A DNA stretch of 56,124 bases, taken from the IMG/VR virus record IMGVR_UViG_3300009168_000013, positions 1 to 56,124 of that record. One strand, given 5' to 3'. The DNA comes from a virus. Shown here one piece after another: positions 46,269-53,498 of the stretch. The position numbers and the translations under genes are program-made. The notes under the pieces are model-generated. The model ran no database searches and was not told where the DNA came from. It saw only the letters and a list, made by a program, of their open reading frames with translations. Positions within the stretch are counted from its first letter, which is position 1. Each line of letters begins with the position of its first letter.

Positions 46269-46570
46269 TCGTCCACCTCCTCGTGGCCTCCACCGCCTCG
46301 CAGGGCGGCCGGACGGGCTGCGGCCTCGCCCTGGACCGCAAGGCGCTCGACGCTCACCGCCGGGCCGGGACGGTCACCTCCTGGGCCGTCGAGGTCACCT
46401 GCCCGGCCTGTCAGGCCCGCACCCCCAAGACCGACGTAGGGCAACGGGCTCGGGCGAACATGGACCGCCTGGGCATCCCGGTCGGCACCGACGACCCGCT
46501 CCTCCTCGCCCTCGGCGCCACGCCGCTGCCCGAGACGACCTGCGAGGGCATGGTCGGCCCCGATGCCTGA
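46265..46570 (+). CDS. Hypothetical protein, 101 aa
   Basis: ATG overlaps the previous stop. IVHLLVASTASQGGRTGCGL starts; CPACQARTPKTDVGQRARAN may bind zinc with an earlier Cys; ends in LPETTCEGMVGPDA. No known family. Overlaps the following gene. Confidence 0.55.
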   Translation: MIVHLLVASTASQGGRTGCGLALDRKALDAHRRAGTVTSWAVEVTCPACQARTPKTDVGQRARANMDRLGIPVGTDDPLLLALGATPLPETTCEGMVGPDA

Positions 46571-47015
46571 CCCCGACCTCCTCGCCCGGGTGCGCGCACT
46601 CCAAGCCTCCCGCTCCGCCCCGGTCCAAGCGCACCAGCACGCCCTCTGGCTCTCCACCTCCCTCGACCGCACCTGGACGCTCCTCGCCCCCGGCGCCGAC
46701 GGTCAGGCCTGGGGCGGCCGCATCCGGGGCCAACCCCTCATCGTCATCTGGAGCGCCGCCACCGAGGACGACGGCCTCGTCTGGCTCCACGCCTCCGCTG
46801 TCGCCGGTCCCCGCCGGGCTCCCCGGCTCCCCACCTACGACGAGATGGCGATGGTCAAGCGACTGTTCTGCGGGACCCACCGCCCCGCCCTCTCCGTCTG
46901 GCCCCGAGAGTCGGAGCACGTCAACCTCCATCCCCACGCCCTCCACGTCTGGGCGCCCTTCGACGCCACCACCTGGCCCCTTCCCCGCTTCGACGCCCAC
47001 ACCGGGAGCATCTGA
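46563..47015 (+). CDS. DUF7694-like hypothetical protein, 150 aa
   Basis: ATG overlaps the previous gene. After a helical start, a beta sheet region (LDRTWTLLAPGADGQAWGGR; LIVIWSAATEDDGLVWLHAS) and the block PTYDEMAMVKRLFCGTHRPA, then VNLHPHALHVWAPFDATTWP. The order (P-x-x-x-E-M-x-x-V-K, then V-N-x-H-P-x-x-L-H-x-W) matches a family I recall from many actinophages (DUF7694). Function unknown. Confidence 0.65.
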   Translation: MPDPDLLARVRALQASRSAPVQAHQHALWLSTSLDRTWTLLAPGADGQAWGGRIRGQPLIVIWSAATEDDGLVWLHASAVAGPRRAPRLPTYDEMAMVKRLFCGTHRPALSVWPRESEHVNLHPHALHVWAPFDATTWPLPRFDAHTGSI

Positions 47016-47348
47016 GTGCCGCCCCTCCACATCGTCGCCACCAATGTCAGCCCTCCGCCGTACCCTCTGGCCTGCGAACTGTGCCCCTGGGCGAAGCCAG
47101 CCCACCACGCCACCACCTGCCGGGTCACCTTCGACGGGCAACGCCACCCGCCCTCCGCCACCGCTGCCCAACGGCGTGCTCACGGCCCCGGCTGGTGGCT
47201 CCCGCTGATGTGCGCGCAGATCGTGGACGGCCGCTCCGTCGTCGTCGAGGGCAACCAGGCCGCCGTCCCCACCTGCTCCGGCGACCTCGTGTTCGTCGAC
47301 ATGGAGCCGCCCCGAGCCCGGGCCGAGCCCCCGCCGAGCCTGTTCTGA
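47016..47348 (+). CDS. Hypothetical protein, 110 aa
   Basis: GTG right after the previous stop. LACELCPWAKPAHHATTCRV contains a C-x-x-C/H-H-C set; GWWLPLMCAQIVDGRSVVVEG follows. Pro-rich end. Perhaps a zinc protein; no family. Confidence 0.5.
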   Translation: MPPLHIVATNVSPPPYPLACELCPWAKPAHHATTCRVTFDGQRHPPSATAAQRRAHGPGWWLPLMCAQIVDGRSVVVEGNQAAVPTCSGDLVFVDMEPPRARAEPPPSLF

Positions 47349-47394
47349 CACAACAACCTGCACCGGGGCGAGTAGACGTGCCACATCAACCCGC

Positions 47395-47400
47395 TACGCT
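47395..47400 (+). promoter_or_regulatory. -10 box TACGCT of a leaderless start
   Basis: Lies 7 nt before the GTG at 47408 in a short gap with no Shine-Dalgarno. Probable start of the packaging operon. Confidence 0.45.
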
Positions 47401-47407
47401 CCCGGCC

Positions 47408-47611
47408 GTGCCCGAGGCCCCGCTCCCGCAGGTCGCCCTCACCCTCAACGTCGTCCTCTCGGAGGAGTGCTTCGCCTGGCTGGAGGTGGAGTGCCAAGGG
47501 CGGGACCTCTCGCTGGACGCCCTCACCGGCGCCGTGCTCGACTACTGGACGTACCAGCAGGGCCGCCGCCCGCTGTCGGCCTCGGCCAGGAGTGTTCGCC
47601 ATGCCGGATGA
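47408..47611 (+). CDS. Small protein before terminase, 67 aa
   Basis: GTG behind TACGCT. PLPQVALTLNVVLSEECFAW, LEVECQGRDLSLDALTGAVL and DYWTYQQGRRPLSASARSVR: strand-helix-helix similar to ribbon-helix-helix DNA-binding proteins, with a basic tail. It overlaps the small terminase gene. A role in packaging or regulation is possible. Confidence 0.5.
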   Translation: MPEAPLPQVALTLNVVLSEECFAWLEVECQGRDLSLDALTGAVLDYWTYQQGRRPLSASARSVRHAG

Positions 47612-48185
47612 CAACGTGCTCTCGTTCCCCGGGGCCGGGGCTCCGGCTCCTCCCCGAGGCGAGGAGCCCATCGACGTCGACCTGGACCCGGTCGCCCCTC
47701 CGCCCGGTGCCGAGCGTCCGGGGCAGCGGGCCGTGCGCGGAGTCACCCTCGTCCGCAACCCGGTCGTCACCGACTCGATCCTGACCGCCATCCGGGCCGG
47801 TGTGCCCCACTCGGTCGCCGCCGCCCTCGCCGGTGTGCCCCCGGCCACGTTCCACAAGTGGCGTCAGCGGGCTCTCGCCCACCTGGAGGCCCGGGACGCT
47901 GGCCGCCCGCTCAAGCCTGCCGACTCGCCCTACGCCGTGTTCTGGATGGAGGTCGAGAAGGCCAGCGCCCACTCGGAGAGCCGCCTCGTCTCCCTCATCG
48001 CCGTCGCCGCCCAGCGGGACTGGCGGGCTGCGGCCTGGATGCTGGAGCGCCGCTTCCCCGAGCGCTACGCCCTGGCCGCCGCCCCCGCTCCGGCCTCGCT
48101 CGACGTGCCCGCCGGGGAGGATGCGCGCACCGCTCTCGCCGCCCGCATCGACGCCATCCAGAAGCGCACCGGCACCTCCGGGTGA
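47601..48185 (+). CDS. terS: Terminase small subunit, 194 aa
   Basis: ATG with AGGAG 8 nt before, preferred over GTG 47592. After a disordered acidic/Pro-rich start, VTDSILTAIRAGVPHSVAAA, LAGVPPATFHKWRQRALAHL is the HTH used for DNA recognition, and YAVFWMEVEKASAHSESRLV, RDWRAAAWMLERRFPERYAL the helical core common in actinophage small terminases. It recognises the packaging site. The large subunit lies about 1 kb downstream, unusually far. Confidence 0.85.
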   Translation: MPDDNVLSFPGAGAPAPPRGEEPIDVDLDPVAPPPGAERPGQRAVRGVTLVRNPVVTDSILTAIRAGVPHSVAAALAGVPPATFHKWRQRALAHLEARDAGRPLKPADSPYAVFWMEVEKASAHSESRLVSLIAVAAQRDWRAAAWMLERRFPERYALAAAPAPASLDVPAGEDARTALAARIDAIQKRTGTSG

Positions 48186-48367
48186 GCGACCACTTCGCCC
48201 GTCATTGCCCGGCCGCCTGGTGCGCTACGGGCCACGGCGTCTCGACCGTCGTGTTCCCCAACGGCTCCACGGCCTCCTGCTGGGGCGAGCACCCGCTCAC
48301 GCCCGTCCTGGCCCAAGTGGCCCTCGAAGCCTGGTACGCCCGGGAGACGGCATCTGAGGGGCTCTGA
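48182..48367 (+). CDS. Small hypothetical protein, 61 aa
   Basis: GTG overlaps the terminase stop. FARHCPAAWCATGHGVSTVV and FPNGSTASCWGEHPLTPVLA: C...C...H and a later C; ends with the ETASEGL peptide encoded by the 23-bp repeat. No family. Confidence 0.5.
   Translation: MSDHFARHCPAAWCATGHGVSTVVFPNGSTASCWGEHPLTPVLAQVALEAWYARETASEGL
48344..48365 (+). repeat. 23-bp dispersed repeat, copy 4
   Basis: GAGACGGCATCTGAGG with GGCTCT (one base shorter), coding for ETASEGL and running into the stop. Confidence 0.65.
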
Positions 48368-48472
48368 GTGCTACGAGAGGCCCTGCTCCGCCCCGACCTC
48401 TGGGTCGCCCTGGCCGCCGGGCTGGTCGTCGGCGCCTTCCTCGGCTGGATGCTCACCGACCGTGGCCCGTAA
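48368..48472 (+). CDS. Single-helix membrane peptide, 34 aa
   Basis: GTG follows the previous stop directly. LWVALAAGLVVGAFLGWMLT is one hydrophobic helix, with Arg-rich start. Overlaps the next gene. Probably a membrane peptide. Confidence 0.45.
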   Translation: MLREALLRPDLWVALAAGLVVGAFLGWMLTDRGP

Positions 48473-48734
48473 GCCCTCCGGCCGCCCGCCGGGCCGCCCC
48501 ACCCCCGACGAGCCGCTCGACCAGACGCTCCACGTCCGCCTCTCCACCGCGCAGCGCACCTGGATCGAGGCCTATGCCGCCGAGCGGGGCCTGGCCTCCG
48601 CCTCCGACGGCCTGCGCCACGTCCTGGCCCGGGTCATCGCCGGGACGCCGCCCCCGGGGCCGCCCGCTCCTCGCCCGGTCGCCCCTCGCCGGGTCTACGG
48701 CTCGCTCAACCCGCCGACTAGCGTGGACCCATGA
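48462..48734 (+). CDS. Ribbon-helix-helix-like protein, 90 aa
   Basis: GTG overlaps the previous gene. After a basic Pro/Arg start (RKPSGRPPGRPTPDEPLDQT), LHVRLSTAQRTWIEAYAAER and SASDGLRHVLARVIAG follow the strand-helix-helix order of RHH/CopG regulators. A Pro-rich tail ends it. May control late packaging genes. Overlaps the next gene. Confidence 0.6.
   Translation: MARKPSGRPPGRPTPDEPLDQTLHVRLSTAQRTWIEAYAAERGLASASDGLRHVLARVIAGTPPPGPPAPRPVAPRRVYGSLNPPTSVDP
48719..48724 (+). promoter_or_regulatory. -10 box TAGCGT of a leaderless start
   Basis: 6 nt before the ATG at 48731, inside the end of the previous gene. Confidence 0.4.
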
Positions 48735-49006
48735 CCGTCACCGTCACGCTCCCCGACGACCTCGCCCGTCGCCTCGACGCCATCCGCCTCGACGAGGAGT
48801 CACGCTCCGCCCTGGCCACCCGCCTCCTCGAAGGCACCCTCGACGAGCCTCCTCCGCCCGCCCCGCTCATGGAGGTGCTCGCCGTCAAGCCGCCCACCTC
48901 GGGCCATCGCCGCCACGAGGCTGTCGCCACCGCCTTCGACGGCCGGGCCGCCCTCTGCGCCTGCGGGGCCGTGCGCGCAGGCGCCGGACCCTGGTACATG
49001 GCGTGA
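48731..49006 (+). CDS. Second ribbon-helix-helix-like protein, 91 aa
   Basis: MTVTVTLPDDLARRLDAIRL, DEESRSALATRLLEG reads as a CopG-type strand-helix-helix. The C-terminal part (HEAVATAFDGRAALCACGAV) has a Cys pair. Two RHH-like genes in a row between the terminase subunits suggest a small regulatory unit. Confidence 0.6.
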   Translation: MTVTVTLPDDLARRLDAIRLDEESRSALATRLLEGTLDEPPPPAPLMEVLAVKPPTSGHRRHEAVATAFDGRAALCACGAVRAGAGPWYMA

Positions 49007-49215
49007 GGACGTTCGTGCTCCAGCGGGACGCCGACGCCACCGGCGTCTCCGGCACCGGCATCGTCGCCGAGGGAGTCGAGTTCAGCGACGGCGTCGTCTG
49101 CCTGCACTGGATCGGCGCCTGGCCCTCCTCGGTCGTCCACTACGAGCGGGGCATGGACTCGGTGCTCCACGTCCACGGCCACGACGGGCAGACCCGGGTC
49201 ATCTGGACGTCGTGA
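49003..49215 (+). CDS. Small beta-rich protein, 70 aa
   Basis: GTG overlaps the previous stop and its own stop overlaps the large terminase start. TFVLQRDADATGVSGTGIVA, EGVEFSDGVVCLHWIGAWPS and VLHVHGHDGQTRVIWTS: a small beta protein. Short proteins with W-x-G-x-W-P/S and a Val-Val-His end occur widely near phage DNA genes. Function unknown. Confidence 0.55.
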   Translation: MRTFVLQRDADATGVSGTGIVAEGVEFSDGVVCLHWIGAWPSSVVHYERGMDSVLHVHGHDGQTRVIWTS

Positions 49216-50624
49216 CCGCCACCCTGGCCGACTTCCACCGGGACCCGGCCGACTTCTCCGACGCCGAGGCCTTCGCCGGGCTGCCCGCCGCCGTGCGGGC
49301 CGAGGCCATCGACTCCCTCACCGACGATCAGGTCGCCGACCTCCTGGTCGACTGGCACTGGTGGCGCCGCCCCCGCCAGGTCGTGCCGGACGGGCCGTGG
49401 CGAGTCGCCTGGTACCGGGCCGGTCGTGGCGCCGGTAAGACCCGCACCGGGGCCGAGGAGGTCCTCGACCGGGTCCGCTCGGGCCGCCTGCGCCGTGGCG
49501 CCCTCGTCGCCCCCACCGTCGCCGACTACCGGGACACCATGATCGAGGGAGTCACCGGCATCCTGGCCTGCCTGCGCGCACACCGGGGCGAGACGGCCGA
49601 CTACCAGGCCACCCGCCGCCGGGTCGTGTTCTGGAACGGGGCCGTCGCCTACTGCTACTCCGGCCAGCACCCCGACCGCCTTCGTGGCCCCCAGCACGAC
49701 TTCCTCTGGTGGGACGAGCCCGCCGCCACCCGCTACGGCCAACTCTGCTGGGAGAACGCCGACTTCGGGCTGCGCCTCGGCCCCCAGCCGCAGGCCCTCC
49801 TCACCGGCACCCCCAAGCCGATCACCTGGCTGCGGGAACTGTCGGACGACCCGGGCACCGTCACCCTGCGGGGCTCCCTGTTCGACAACCTCCTCAACCT
49901 GCCCGAGCCGTTCGTCGCTGCGATCCTCCGCCGGTACGAGGGCACCCGCCTGGGCGCGCAGGAGATTCACGGCGACTTCCTCGAAGGTGCTGAGGGCGCC
50001 CTCTGGGTCATCCACACCATCGACGAGCACCGCTGGACGGCGGCTCCTCCCGGGTGGAGGGTCGTGGTCGGTGTCGATCCGCCGGGGGAGACGGCCGAGT
50101 GCGGCATCGTCGTCGTGGCGGGGCCTCGCCAGGCGACCACCACGACCCACGCCGCTGTCGTGGACGACCGCTCCCGCCGGGGCTCGCCCGAAGTCTGGGG
50201 AGCCGCTGTCGTGCAGGCCTGGCGGGACCACGCTGCGGAGAAGGTCGTCGTGGAGAAGAACCAGGGTGGGGACATGGTCCGGGCCGTCATCCACGCCATC
50301 GACTCCTCCTGCCCGGTCGAGAAGATCACCGCAGTTGGCTCCAAGGCGGAGCGGGCCTTCCCGGTCGCCGCTCAGTACACCCAGGGCCGGGTCCACCACG
50401 TCGGCGTGCTGGGCGACCTGGAGGCTCAGCAGATCACCTGGGTCCCCACGGAGGGCAAGAGCCCGGACCGCATCGACGCCCTCGTCCACGCTCTCGCCGA
50501 GGTGCTCCCGGTCGAGCCCATCCCGCCGTCGGCCGTGGACTCGCCCGCTGCGCGCACCCTGACGGGCCTGCCCGCCCCGGGCTCCGTCTCGGCGCTCTCC
50601 CTGCCCGGGGCTCGCCGCCGCTGA
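49212..50624 (+). CDS. terL: Terminase large subunit, 470 aa
   Basis: GTG overlaps the preceding stop. The ATPase part has WYRAGRGAGKTRTGAEEV (Walker A GRGAGKT, 71-77) and FLWWDEPAA (Walker B with Asp-Glu 168-169), plus LTGTPKPITWL as coupling motif. The nuclease part starts at VVVGVDPPGE (~285), with VVVEKNQGGDMVRAVIHAID and a late DRIDALVHALAE carrying acidic metal ligands. It cuts and pumps DNA into the procapsid through the portal. Confidence 0.92.
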   Translation: MTATLADFHRDPADFSDAEAFAGLPAAVRAEAIDSLTDDQVADLLVDWHWWRRPRQVVPDGPWRVAWYRAGRGAGKTRTGAEEVLDRVRSGRLRRGALVAPTVADYRDTMIEGVTGILACLRAHRGETADYQATRRRVVFWNGAVAYCYSGQHPDRLRGPQHDFLWWDEPAATRYGQLCWENADFGLRLGPQPQALLTGTPKPITWLRELSDDPGTVTLRGSLFDNLLNLPEPFVAAILRRYEGTRLGAQEIHGDFLEGAEGALWVIHTIDEHRWTAAPPGWRVVVGVDPPGETAECGIVVVAGPRQATTTTHAAVVDDRSRRGSPEVWGAAVVQAWRDHAAEKVVVEKNQGGDMVRAVIHAIDSSCPVEKITAVGSKAERAFPVAAQYTQGRVHHVGVLGDLEAQQITWVPTEGKSPDRIDALVHALAEVLPVEPIPPSAVDSPAARTLTGLPAPGSVSALSLPGARRR

Positions 50625-50658
50625 CCGCCATGCCTGGCTCTCGCCGCTGACCATCGGC

Positions 50659-50664
50659 TAGCCT
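50659..50664 (+). promoter_or_regulatory. -10 box TAGCCT of a leaderless start
   Basis: In CATCGGCTAGCCTGGG; 6 nt before the ATG at 50671. No ribosome site. Confidence 0.5.
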
Positions 50665-50670
50665 GGGTCG

Positions 50671-51315
50671 ATGCCCACGAACAAGACCAAGAAGGTGCTG
50701 GCCGCTCTGGCCCTCGCCACCACTCTGACCGGGACGGCGGCGACCTTCGCCCCCTCGGCTGGCGCCCAGGCGGCCTGCTCCGTCGACCACCGGCTGCGCC
50801 TCGGCCAGCGAGGCTCCAGTGACGTCCGCTGCCTCCAGATCGCCCTGGAGGCCGCAGGCGTCAACCCGGGGCCGGTCGACGGCTACTTCGGCCCGGTCAC
50901 CCGGGCCGCTGTCGTCGCCTACCAGACGGCCAAGGGACTCACGGTCGACGGCTGGGTCGGCCCGCAGACCGCCGGGTCGCTCGGCATCTGGTGGGCGCCC
51001 ACCTCCCGCTCGGCCTCGGCCCCCGCCCCCCGGGCTCCCCGGACCTCGGCGCCTCGCCCTGCTCCGGCGACCAACAGCGGAGTCGACTGGGACCGCCTCG
51101 CGCAATGCGAGTCGGGCGGCAACTGGAGCATCAACACCGGCAACGGCTACTACGGCGGCCTCCAGTTCCTCGCCTCGACCTGGCGGGCCTACGGCGGCAC
51201 CGGCCTCCCCCACCAGCACTCCCGGGAGACGCAGATCGCCATTGCCGAGCGTGTTCGGGCCGACGTCGGGATGCGGGCCTGGCCCGGGTGCTCCCGCAAG
51301 TTCGGCTGGATCTAG
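50671..51315 (+). CDS. Secreted Rpf-like lytic transglycosylase with peptidoglycan-binding domain, 214 aa
   Basis: Leaderless ATG. Signal peptide at 1-34 ([20 protein letters not shown] ... GAQA). Peptidoglycan-binding domain 1 at ~38-107 ([39 protein letters not shown]). Pro/Ala linker, then the Rpf-type domain: [20 protein letters not shown] with catalytic Glu147, [17 protein letters not shown], and a closing [15 protein letters not shown]. It would cut glycan strands from outside after export by the host. Roles: wall remodelling, entry as a virion enzyme, or release. Unlike the amidase at 33109 it needs no holin. Confidence 0.85.
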   Translation: MPTNKTKKVLAALALATTLTGTAATFAPSAGAQAACSVDHRLRLGQRGSSDVRCLQIALEAAGVNPGPVDGYFGPVTRAAVVAYQTAKGLTVDGWVGPQTAGSLGIWWAPTSRSASAPAPRAPRTSAPRPAPATNSGVDWDRLAQCESGGNWSINTGNGYYGGLQFLASTWRAYGGTGLPHQHSRETQIAIAERVRADVGMRAWPGCSRKFGWI

Positions 51316-51317
51316 GC

Positions 51318-51382
51318 CGTTCGGCTCATCCTCAGGAAAGTTCGTGGAACAGGTTGTCTGGCCGCCGGGTGGCGGCTAGTCT
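51318..51382 (+). promoter_or_regulatory. Long repeated promoter, copy 8
   Basis: CGTTCGGC at 51318-51325, CCTCAGGAAAGTTCGTGGAA, -35 TTGTCT at 51354-51359, spacer GGCCGCCGGGTGGCGGC (17 nt, perfect 6-bp arms), TAGTCT at 51377-51382, ATG 6 nt later at 51389. Confidence 0.88.
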
Positions 51383-51388
51383 ATCCCC

Positions 51389-51586
51389 ATGAGCAACAAC
51401 CTCCCCGCCGAGCGCAAGCAGGTCGGCCTCGTCGTCGCCCTCTGCGAGGTCTACGAGGACTTCGCCCGGGGCCTTCCCGAGGCCCGCATCGCCGCCCTCA
51501 TCACCACCAGGGCTCGCCGCAAGGGCATCACCCTCGCCGACTCGGCCATCGCTGCTCTCGTCCACGACCACTTCATCAACGCCTGA
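51389..51586 (+). CDS. Small helical protein, 65 aa
   Basis: Leaderless ATG. AERKQVGLVVALCEVYEDFA, LPEARIAALITTRARRKGIT and ADSAIAALVHDHFINA form three or four helices, perhaps an HTH-like protein. No family. First of three genes behind promoter copy 8. Confidence 0.6.
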   Translation: MSNNLPAERKQVGLVVALCEVYEDFARGLPEARIAALITTRARRKGITLADSAIAALVHDHFINA

Positions 51587-51598
51587 GGAGGCACTCCC

Positions 51599-51859
51599 AT
51601 GACCACCAACCTCTCCACCCTCACCACCCTGGCGCACGCCGCCGACGTTCACCCGATGATCCGGTACAAGGCCGCCAAGGCCGCCCGGCGCCTCGTGGAC
51701 GTCACCACGGCGGGCTGGCTCGCCGAGGAGGACGCCTGCATGGCGGAGCCCTCCCGCCCGCAGAACGGCCTCGACCGCTGCGCCTGCGGCTGCAAATACT
51801 GGACCCCGCAGGACCGCTGCTTCGATTGCGGCGACGCCTTCGGCCCCGAGGGGCGGTAG
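51599..51859 (+). CDS. Small zinc-finger protein, 86 aa
   Basis: ATG with GAGGAGG about 8 nt before. Helical first half (VHPMIRYKAAKAARRLVDVT), then CACGCKYWTPQDRCFDCGDA, a CxCxC...CxxC cluster. Similar double-Cys ends occur in phage transcription or DNA-binding proteins. Role unknown. Confidence 0.65.
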   Translation: MTTNLSTLTTLAHAADVHPMIRYKAAKAARRLVDVTTAGWLAEEDACMAEPSRPQNGLDRCACGCKYWTPQDRCFDCGDAFGPEGR

Positions 51860-51861
51860 TC

Positions 51862-52020
51862 GTGCTCGCCTACTGCGACCTGCCCCACCCCGGCGACGAC
51901 CGGGAGGCGGCCGACTGGTGCCGCCGCTACCACCGGGTCACCCTGCCCCGCATCCCCGACGACCTCGTCCTCGGCTGCTGGGAGCCCGGCGACTACGCCG
52001 CTCGCCAGCCGCAGTTGTAG
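51862..52020 (+). CDS. Small hypothetical protein, 52 aa
   Basis: GTG two bases after the previous stop. AYCDLPHPGDDREAADWCRR, YHRVTLPRIPDDLVLGCWEP: three Cys and two His, no clear pattern. Supported by position only. Confidence 0.4.
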   Translation: MLAYCDLPHPGDDREAADWCRRYHRVTLPRIPDDLVLGCWEPGDYAARQPQL

Positions 52021-52034
52021 GTTCGCCCCCATCC

Positions 52035-52076
52035 AGAGAGGCCCCGCCCCGTCGCCCGCCGGAGCGGGGCCTCTCT
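52035..52076 (+). terminator. 13-bp perfect hairpin, probable terminator
   Basis: AGAGAGGCCCCGC (52035-52047) and GCGGGGCCTCTCT (52064-52076) around a 16-nt loop, followed by GCGCGCA. Closes the unit behind promoter copy 8. Confidence 0.7.
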
Positions 52077-52108
52077 GCGCGCAGCGTGTAGTCGCCCGGC
52101 GTGGCGGG

Positions 52109-52114
52109 TACGGT
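52109..52114 (+). promoter_or_regulatory. -10 box TACGGT of a leaderless start
   Basis: 6 nt before the ATG at 52121, directly beyond the terminator. Confidence 0.45.
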
Positions 52115-52120
52115 CGGCGC

Positions 52121-52270
52121 ATGACCAAGGACAAGGACGAACGCCGGACCCCTCTCGCCGAGGAGACGGACAAGCAGCGTGCCGCTCGGGAGAAGGAAGA
52201 AGCCGAGCAGCGCCACACCTACCCGCGCAACATGCCGGAGATGCCGCAGGACGAGCCCAAGGCCAAGTAG
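52121..52270 (+). CDS. Small, highly charged protein, 49 aa
   Basis: Leaderless ATG. Almost all polar: TKDKDERRTPLAEETDKQRA followed by AREKEEAEQRHTYPRNMPEM and a Lys end. Likely a helix with a disordered tail. It lies between two hairpins as its own transcription unit. Function unknown. Confidence 0.55.
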   Translation: MTKDKDERRTPLAEETDKQRAAREKEEAEQRHTYPRNMPEMPQDEPKAK

Positions 52271-52276
52271 CCGCCC

Positions 52277-52316
52277 GCCCCGGGGCACGGTCGCTCCTCC
52301 CTCGGTGCCCCGGGGC
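52277..52316. terminator. 12-bp perfect hairpin between convergent units
   Basis: GCCCCGGGGCAC (52277-52288) and GTGCCCCGGGGC (52305-52316), 16-nt loop. It lies between a plus-strand gene and the end of the only minus-strand operon, so it can stop both. Confidence 0.7.
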
Positions 52317-52379
52317 TAACCTCCGCTGCCGGGGGGAGGCCCTGACCCCGCCGAGCCCGGCACCCCTCCGGGCCTCCCC

Positions 52380-53130
<751 letters not shown>

Positions 53131-53160
53131 GGCTGCTCCCTGGGCACGGCCTCCCCTCGG

Positions 53161-53170
53161 AGACTACCCT
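53161..53170. promoter_or_regulatory. Divergent promoter with shared TA in two -10 boxes
   Basis: AGACTACCCT reads TACCCT on the plus strand (53165-53170, 7 nt before GTG 53178) and TAGTCT on the minus strand (complement of 53161-53166, upstream of the ATG at 53130). Both boxes use the same TA pair at 53165-53166. Confidence 0.55.
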
Positions 53171-53177
53171 CGGCCTC

Positions 53178-53498
53178 GTGGACGGCTTCCTGCTCCTGGT
53201 CGCCTTCGTGCTGGCGGCCTACCGCCTCAGCCGCCTGGTGACGACCGATCGCATCACGATGGGGCCTCGGCACGCCATCATCCACAAGGCCAAGGAGGAC
53301 GACCCCGACCCCCTCCTCGCCACCTTCGTCACCTGCGACTGGTGCGTCTCCGTCTACACCTCGGCTCTCGTGGTCGGCCTCTCGTGGCTGTTCATCGACC
53401 CCGGGCTCGACCTGCCCTTCCTCTGGTGGGCGGCCACGGCTGGCGGGGCGGGCATCACCGCCTCCGTCGTCGACCGGATCGAGGGGATGGACGACTGA
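53178..53498 (+). CDS. DUF1360-like membrane protein, 106 aa
   Basis: Leaderless GTG. FLLLVAFVLAAYRLSRLVTT, TDRITMGPRHAIIHKAKEDD, VTCDWCVSVYTSALVVGLSW and LPFLWWAATAGGAGITASVV: three hydrophobic segments with the R-x-x-R-L-x-x-x-D and TCxWCxS blocks of DUF1360. Such genes are often beside terminase or portal genes in actinophages. Function unknown; stop overlaps the portal start. Confidence 0.75.
   Translation: MDGFLLLVAFVLAAYRLSRLVTTDRITMGPRHAIIHKAKEDDPDPLLATFVTCDWCVSVYTSALVVGLSWLFIDPGLDLPFLWWAATAGGAGITASVVDRIEGMDD

Noticed and set aside
9195-51382. Repeated promoter elements as a CRISPR array
   Set aside because: Copies are dispersed over 42 kb, each directly before a gene and carrying -35/-10 boxes; no spacers.
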